DNA from: Alteromonas_E sp964230255
GTDB taxonomy: Bacteria > Pseudomonadota > Gammaproteobacteria > Enterobacterales > Alteromonadaceae
Assembly (NCBI GenBank): GCA_964230255.1
Contig: CAXRGW010000077.1
Span: 1-10,551, forward strand
Reading direction: 5' to 3'
Length of the DNA: 10,551 bases
Position 1 is the stretch's first letter; each line of letters opens with the position of its first letter. Below, in pieces: positions 6,679-10,551 of this stretch. The position numbers and the translations under genes were made by a program. The notes beneath the pieces are model-generated. The model worked only from the letters and a program-made list of their open reading frames with translations, made no database searches and was not told the origin of the DNA.

Positions 6679-6694
6679 ACACGAAAGAACGCGC

Positions 6695-6722
6695 ATTTTA
6701 TGAATGCGGCTTAGATTGCCAA
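6695..6722 (-). promoter_or_regulatory. Predicted promoter of tRNA-Thr
   Basis: On the minus strand TTGGCA (6717-6722), a 16-bp spacer and TAAAAT (6695-6700) are each one base from the sigma-70 consensus. GCGCG follows the -10, the GC-rich discriminator typical of stringently controlled stable-RNA promoters. It lies just past the end of purK, so the tRNA is probably transcribed on its own. Confidence 0.6.
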
Positions 6723-6746
6723 GCAATTATAAATGTTTTAGTTATT

Positions 6747-7886
6747 TTAGCGTTCAGCTAACCGTTGAGACTCTTCCGCCAGTACAGGGAAAAACTCCTT
6801 TGGCAATAGCCTCGCAAGTTCATTAAGACGTTGTGCCAACTGCGCATAGTCTTCTGCGACAACATTAATATGACCCATCTTGCGCTTGGCACGGACTGTT
6901 TTACCATACCAATGCAAGTGACAACCCGAAACAGCTAACACTTCTTTAGCGATGCTGCCACAACCGATAATATTGACCATGGCACTGACACTATGCGCGG
7001 ACATGTTACCCAGCGGTAAATTAAGTACAGCTCTTAGTTGATTCTCAAACTGCGACGTCTCAGCACCGTGAATACTCCAGTGACCTGAGTTGTGAACTCT
7101 AGGGGCTAATTCGTTAACGATCAACTGGTCACCAATTTGGAACATTTCTACCGCTAACACGCCAACATATTTCAAATCCTCAACTATGGTTGTGAAGATT
7201 TCTAGTGCTTGTTGTGTCAATGCATCAGTCGTGTCGGGAGCAGGCGCCACGGAAACATGTAATTGTCCTTCGTGATGCTTGTTTTCAGCCAGTGGGTAAA
7301 CACTTACTTGCCCTTGCGCATTGCGCGCACCAATGAGTGATAACTCGCGCTGAAAAGAGACCATTTTTTCGGCAATCAGTGGCACAGCTTTAAGGTTCAA
7401 CTCAGCTAACTGCTCTTTTAGAGCAGGTAACTGCGCTGCGCCATTCAAGCGCCATTGACCGTAACCGTCATAACCATCCAAGCTCGCTTTAATAATAACT
7501 CTCTCACCAAGCTCGTCGACAATATTATCTAGTTGATCTTGCTCTGTGATAATAAGGTGTTGGCAATTTGCTACCCCAACCCGCTCGAGAAATCGTTTTT
7601 CTAAAACGCGGTCTGCACCGATTCGAATTGCTTCAAAAGAGGGATTTAACTTTTCAGTAGCATTAGCTTGCTCGAGCAAATCTAAAGGCACATGCTCAAA
7701 TTCGACAGTTAGCGCTTTCGCTTCTTCCATAGCTTGTTTAAGTGATTCGCAATACGGTGTTTTATCTACTGGGTTAACAATACTGTGATCCTTCACATTG
7801 ACCGCTGAAACGTCTATTCCCAATGGTACGCCGGCCAAATTAAGCATTTGCGCTAATTGGCCATCACCATAGACTAAAACTCTCAT
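6747..7886 (-). CDS. purK: PurK, N5-carboxyaminoimidazole ribonucleotide synthase
   Basis: PurK uses ATP and bicarbonate to carboxylate aminoimidazole ribonucleotide, giving N5-CAIR, the substrate of PurE in de novo purine synthesis. The 379-residue protein (E. coli 355) shows the N-terminal GDGQLAQML nucleotide-site motif (7-15), the ATP-grasp loop region IIKASLDGYDGYGQW (131-145), the ENKHHEGQL strand (201-209) and the metal/substrate motif NELAPRVHNSGHW (258-270), followed by ETSQFENQLRAV. The ATG overlaps the purE stop by 4 nt (ATGA, 7883-7886), so translation is coupled. No clear intrinsic terminator follows. The first glycine of the usual GGGQL motif is Asp here (GDGQL), a minor variation. 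Confidence 0.96.
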   Translation of the reverse strand: MRVLVYGDGQLAQMLNLAGVPLGIDVSAVNVKDHSIVNPVDKTPYCESLKQAMEEAKALTVEFEHVPLDLLEQANATEKLNPSFEAIRIGADRVLEKRFLERVGVANCQHLIITEQDQLDNIVDELGERVIIKASLDGYDGYGQWRLNGAAQLPALKEQLAELNLKAVPLIAEKMVSFQRELSLIGARNAQGQVSVYPLAENKHHEGQLHVSVAPAPDTTDALTQQALEIFTTIVEDLKYVGVLAVEMFQIGDQLIVNELAPRVHNSGHWSIHGAETSQFENQLRAVLNLPLGNMSAHSVSAMVNIIGCGSIAKEVLAVSGCHLHWYGKTVRAKRKMGHINVVAEDYAQLAQRLNELARLLPKEFFPVLAEESQRLAER

Positions 7887-8374
7887 TGTGGCAGTTCCAA
7901 ATCCGCACTAGCCAATACTTTCTCTGTTTGCGCTTGGCGGAAATTAATGATGTTCTGACGTACATTTTCATCGTGGAGCGCAATGATTTGTGCGGCAAGT
8001 AAACCCGCATTTGCTGCACCAGCATCGCCAATTGCCAAGGTCCCAACAGCGACACCTTTAGGCATTTGTACGATAGAAAGTAATGAGTCCATGCCACTTA
8101 GCTGACTTGAGCGAACCGGGCAACCCAAAACCGGTATATGTGTGTGTGCAGCAATCATTCCAGGTAAATGAGCAGCGCCACCGGCACCAGCGATGATCAC
8201 ATCAATACCTTGGTCAGCAGCGGTAACCGCGAATTCAGTTAAACGATCAGGTGTACGGTGGGCAGAAACTACTTTTGCTTCAAACTCAACGCCCATCTCG
8301 CGCAACATCTTGGCGGCATTTTGCATCGTTGGCCAATCGGACGTAGAGCCCATAACAATCGCGACTTTATTCAT
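7883..8374 (-). CDS. purE: PurE, N5-CAIR mutase (class I)
   Basis: PurE moves the carboxyl group of N5-CAIR to C4, giving CAIR in purine synthesis. The 163-residue length and motifs match class I enzymes: MGSTSDWPTM (8-17, phosphate binding), VVSAHRTPDR (35-44, with the catalytic-region His39), IIAGAGGAAHLPGMIAA (60-76), LGCPVRSS (83-90) and GTLAIGDAGAANAGLLAAQI. The usual GVPV is GCPV here. GTAGGAG lies 5 nt before the ATG. It is the first gene of the purE-purK operon and reads away from the LysR gene. Confidence 0.97.
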   Translation of the reverse strand: MNKVAIVMGSTSDWPTMQNAAKMLREMGVEFEAKVVSAHRTPDRLTEFAVTAADQGIDVIIAGAGGAAHLPGMIAAHTHIPVLGCPVRSSQLSGMDSLLSIVQMPKGVAVGTLAIGDAGAANAGLLAAQIIALHDENVRQNIINFRQAQTEKVLASADLELPQ

Positions 8375-8436
8375 TCAAACTCCTACAGCAGCTAGGTTTG
8401 CTTATGTGACTTAGGTAAATGTCAAAACGGGCGCAG

Positions 8437-8466
8437 AGTATAGCTGTTTTTTTCTTTTGTTCCCAA
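8437..8466 (-). promoter_or_regulatory. Predicted sigma-70 promoter of purE-purK
   Basis: On the minus strand TTGGGA (8461-8466) and TATACT (8437-8442) are 18 bp apart, with a spacer rich in A. Transcription would begin near 8430, leaving a leader of about 55 nt. No convincing PurR box was seen. Confidence 0.6.
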
Positions 8467-8474
8467 TCCGGAGT

Positions 8475-8490
8475 ATTTACGTACATAAAT
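8475..8490. promoter_or_regulatory. 16-bp near-perfect palindrome upstream of the purE promoter
   Basis: ATTTACGTACATAAAT matches its own reverse complement at 14 of 16 positions. It sits 8 bp upstream of the purE -35 and in the lysR upstream region, where a dimeric regulator could act on either gene. The bound protein is unknown; the neighbouring LysR product is one candidate. Confidence 0.4.
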
Positions 8491-8513
8491 CCATGACTAA
8501 TAAAACACATTAT

Positions 8514-8529
8514 TTATTTAAATTAATAA
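8514..8529. promoter_or_regulatory. Candidate LysR-type operator, TTA-N7-TAA
   Basis: TTATTTAAATTAATAA contains TTA (8514-8516), 7 nt, then TAA (8524-8526), the spacing described for CbbR-type boxes. It lies 40-55 bp before the lysR start, suitable for autoregulation. The surrounding DNA is extremely AT-rich, so chance matches are likely. Confidence 0.3.
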
Positions 8530-8545
8530 AATGCTAATTTTATTT

Positions 8546-8561
8546 TATACTGAACTATAAT
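8546..8561 (+). promoter_or_regulatory. Candidate -10 elements of the LysR gene
   Basis: Two -10 hexamers, TATACT (8546-8551) and a perfect TATAAT (8556-8561), precede the ATG at 8568. From TATAAT, the usual 7-nt spacing puts the first transcribed base at the A of the start codon. Neither has a strong -35. Confidence 0.4.
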
Positions 8562-8567
8562 TTAACT

Positions 8568-9464
8568 ATGAATTCGCTGACATTTAGACTCTTACAAGTA
8601 TACCAACAGGTCGTTGACAGCGGCTCAATCACTGCCGCCTCTACCACGCTCGGCTTGTCCCAACCCACCGTCTCACTGCAGCTCAAAAAACTATCCTCGC
8701 TGTTTGATATGGTTTTATTGGAACAGCAGCATGGCCGTCTGCATATGACAGAAGCAGGTAAAGCTGTCTACCAGTGCGCTCAAGAAGTACTTACTTCTCA
8801 AGCGCGACTCAATAGCTATATTCAAGCTTTGCAAGGAATGGAAGTCGGTACACTTAAGATTGCGGTAGTCACTACTGCCAAGTATGTTATTCCACCGTTA
8901 TTGGCTGATTTTTGTAATGAACACCCAGGTATAGAAGTCACGTTAAAGGTGGGTAACCGTGCACAAATCATTGAGCGTCTAAAGAACAATCAAGATGACA
9001 TATATATCTTTAGTCAACCTCCAGAAGATATGCCGATAACGGCAGAGGCATTTCTACTTAACAAGCTTAGTGTTATTGCCCCTCACAGTTATGGTGGGCC
9101 GGATAATTGCAGTTTAGCGGGACTATCTAATCAACGTGTATTGCTGCGAGAGCCGGGATCAGGTACGCGCAAACTGGTAGACGAGTATTGTCGCTTACAT
9201 TCGATTGAGTTCGGCCAACCTATGGTAATCGAGAGTAATGAGGCTATTCGTCTGGCAGTAGCTACCGGTTTAGGTATTGCTATTATTTCTGAGCATACAT
9301 TAGCTCACACGCCAACGGACGATGTAAAGCTTTTAAATATAGAAGGGTTCCCGTTACACAACCATTGGCAAGCCGTTACCTTGAATAGCCGCCCTGAAAG
9401 CCTAGCAGCATCTGGCTTTAAACAATTCTTGCGCGAGCATGGTGACGTTGCAAAGCGAGATTAA
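8568..9464 (+). CDS. LysR-family transcriptional regulator, CbbR-like
   Basis: A 298-residue LysR-type regulator. The winged helix-turn-helix spans about residues 1-62 (DSGSITAASTTLGLSQPTVS, then LQLKKLSSLFDMVLLEQ), followed by a linker helix and a substrate-binding-like effector domain from about 93. The effector domain carries motifs shared with CbbR regulators: GTLKIAVVTTAKYVIPPLL (94-112), NEHPGIEVTLKVGNR (117-131), NNQDDIYIFSQPP (140-152) and REPGSGTR (194-201). CbbR proteins control Calvin-cycle genes, but no RuBisCO or related gene is here, so the target is unknown. It is divergent from purE and convergent with the sensor kinase, 18 bp away. No ribosome site is seen before the ATG. Confidence 0.88.
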   Translation: MNSLTFRLLQVYQQVVDSGSITAASTTLGLSQPTVSLQLKKLSSLFDMVLLEQQHGRLHMTEAGKAVYQCAQEVLTSQARLNSYIQALQGMEVGTLKIAVVTTAKYVIPPLLADFCNEHPGIEVTLKVGNRAQIIERLKNNQDDIYIFSQPPEDMPITAEAFLLNKLSVIAPHSYGGPDNCSLAGLSNQRVLLREPGSGTRKLVDEYCRLHSIEFGQPMVIESNEAIRLAVATGLGIAIISEHTLAHTPTDDVKLLNIEGFPLHNHWQAVTLNSRPESLAASGFKQFLREHGDVAKRD

Positions 9465-9482
9465 ACCGCGATAAGGGTGAAA

Positions 9483-10551
9483 CTAGCTCAAATTTCTGGC
9501 AATTGTATTGAGTAGTTTAGAACGTGTTATTGGTTTACTTAAGAAGTCATTCATGCCAACAGCTAGACACCTTTCACGGTCCTCGACAAACGCATTTGCG
9601 GTTACAGCAATAATAGTTGTGTTCGCTCGTTTATTGTCGAGTTGACGAATTTGAACACTCGCCTGTAAACCGTCGAGTATTGGCATTTGTAAGTCCATAA
9701 GCACTGCGTCAAATTGATATTTGTTAACAGCGGAAATAACTTCTTCACCATTGGAAACCCGCAGCGTCCGCACGTTAGCCTTGGCGAGCATGTCGCACAA
9801 TATATCGGCATTTACATCGTTGTCTTCAGCGACCAATATGCGCAAGCCCGGCGGTAATACAGGTAAACCTTTGTCATGACGAATAGGTTCAACACGCACA
9901 GTATTCATAGGTACGGTGATTAGGAAAGTTGAGCCTTCGCCTTTGACGCTATCAACGGCGACATTGCCCCCCATGATTTCAACCATTCGCTTGGTAATTG
10001 CCAATCCCAGACCAGTACCTGCGTGCGCTTTTGTAGAGCTTAGATCTGCTTGCACGAATTCATCGAATATTTTGTGCAAATCAGCATTGGTGATGCCAAC
10101 ACCCGTATCTTTGATCATCAGCGCAACCATCTCATTATCATAATCCAAGCGCAGTGTGACTGTGCCAAAATCAGTGAACTTAATGGCGTTACTGAGAAGA
10201 TTATTGAGGATTTGGGCAAATTTACCCGCATCACCATTGACTGATTTAGGTACCCGATCATTTATATCGACAACAAGGCGAACACCTTTACGGGCGGCGC
10301 TATTACCGTGTAACTCAGCGGCGTCACGAGCGGCTGAAATTATATCGAACGGCTTGATTTGCAGCTGCATTTCACCCGATTCAATCTTCGACCAATCCAA
10401 TACGCTATTAAGGATAAGTAATAGGTTATTGGCCGATTCAGCGACAATATTAATGCGGTACATAACTCTCTCTGGTAAATCCTCAGCTAACAGGTTTTCA
10501 CAACTACCAATAATTCCGTTCATTGGTGTTCTGATTTCATGTGACATGTTC
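9483..10551 (-). CDS. Hybrid sensor histidine kinase/response regulator, C-terminal part (5' end outside window)
   Basis: The gene enters from the right edge; the codon before the first visible Met is Asn, matching the usual N-MSHEIRTPMNGI, so this Met is internal and sensing domains lie beyond the window. Counting from that Met: phosphorylatable His3, dimerisation helices to about 65, N-box NNLLSNAIKF (115-124), G1 DTGVGI (147-152), F-box IFDEFVQAD (160-168) and G2 GTGLGLAITKRMVEIMGG (177-194). A receiver domain follows (about 235-354): acidic pair EDN (241-243), phosphoacceptor Asp285 in VLMDLQMP, Thr316 in VTANAF and Lys338 in LSKPI. All catalytic residues are present, so the kinase core and receiver appear functional. 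No separate Hpt domain or partner regulator follows before the stop. The input signal is unknown. Confidence 0.93.
   Translation of the reverse strand, partial: NMSHEIRTPMNGIIGSCENLLAEDLPERVMYRINIVAESANNLLLILNSVLDWSKIESGEMQLQIKPFDIISAARDAAELHGNSAARKGVRLVVDINDRVPKSVNGDAGKFAQILNNLLSNAIKFTDFGTVTLRLDYDNEMVALMIKDTGVGITNADLHKIFDEFVQADLSSTKAHAGTGLGLAITKRMVEIMGGNVAVDSVKGEGSTFLITVPMNTVRVEPIRHDKGLPVLPPGLRILVAEDNDVNADILCDMLAKANVRTLRVSNGEEVISAVNKYQFDAVLMDLQMPILDGLQASVQIRQLDNKRANTTIIAVTANAFVEDRERCLAVGMNDFLSKPITRSKLLNTIARNLS

Noticed and set aside
8375..8440. PurR operator upstream of purE
   Set aside because: Only a partial GCAAAC half-site (minus strand) is present, without the symmetric partner of the ACGCAAACGTTTGCGT-type box.
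9465..9482. Terminator between lysR and the hybrid kinase
   Set aside because: The 18-bp gap has no inverted repeat or T-run on either strand.

Overview
The window looks like chromosomal DNA of a gammaproteobacterium, probably a marine Alteromonadales-like heterotroph. The basis is the moderate GC content, the protein flavour (CnoX with TPRs, PurE/PurK, a PCu(A)C chaperone, a YliI-type sugar dehydrogenase) and a tRNA-Thr(TGT) close to the E. coli type. This placement is an inference; no single marker fixes the taxon.

Layout, left to right. Positions 1-1328 (minus): the start of a DUF2065/YjeT-type membrane protein, overlapped by ATGA with a kynureninase-like PLP enzyme. Positions 1415-2445 (minus): a decayed OmpR-type response regulator followed by its histidine kinase, both broken. 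Positions 2463-3320 (minus): the thioredoxin/TPR chaperone CnoX, divergent from a small Mpo1-like (DUF962) membrane protein (3439-3759, plus). A long hairpin terminator separates that gene from a convergent periplasmic PQQ-type aldose dehydrogenase (3855-4958, minus). Positions 4985-5383 (minus): a dps pseudogene with a nonsense codon, a hexanucleotide expansion and an internal deletion. Positions 5522-6598 (minus): an intact PCu(A)C copper chaperone, preceded by the broken 3' end of a TonB-dependent copper receptor (OprC/NosA type) that stops at the 3' end of tRNA-Thr (6603-6678). Positions 6747-8374 (minus): the purE-purK operon of de novo purine synthesis, divergent from a CbbR-like LysR regulator (8568-9464, plus). 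Positions 9483-10551 (minus): the C-terminal part of a hybrid sensor kinase that runs off the window.

How it fits together. The intact genes are mostly housekeeping: purine synthesis, redox/protein quality control, copper delivery to periplasmic cuproproteins and periplasmic sugar oxidation. The striking feature is decay: four genes at three loci between 1.4 and 6.6 kb (a two-component pair, dps and a copper receptor) are recognisable wrecks with nonsense codons, frameshifts and internal deletions, interleaved with intact genes. I found no CRISPR array, prophage, toxin-antitoxin or recognisable defence system. The most notable non-genic signals are a palindrome-rich divergent purE/lysR control region with a possibly leaderless lysR transcript, and a terminator whose inner arms resemble Tn5/IS50-type ends.
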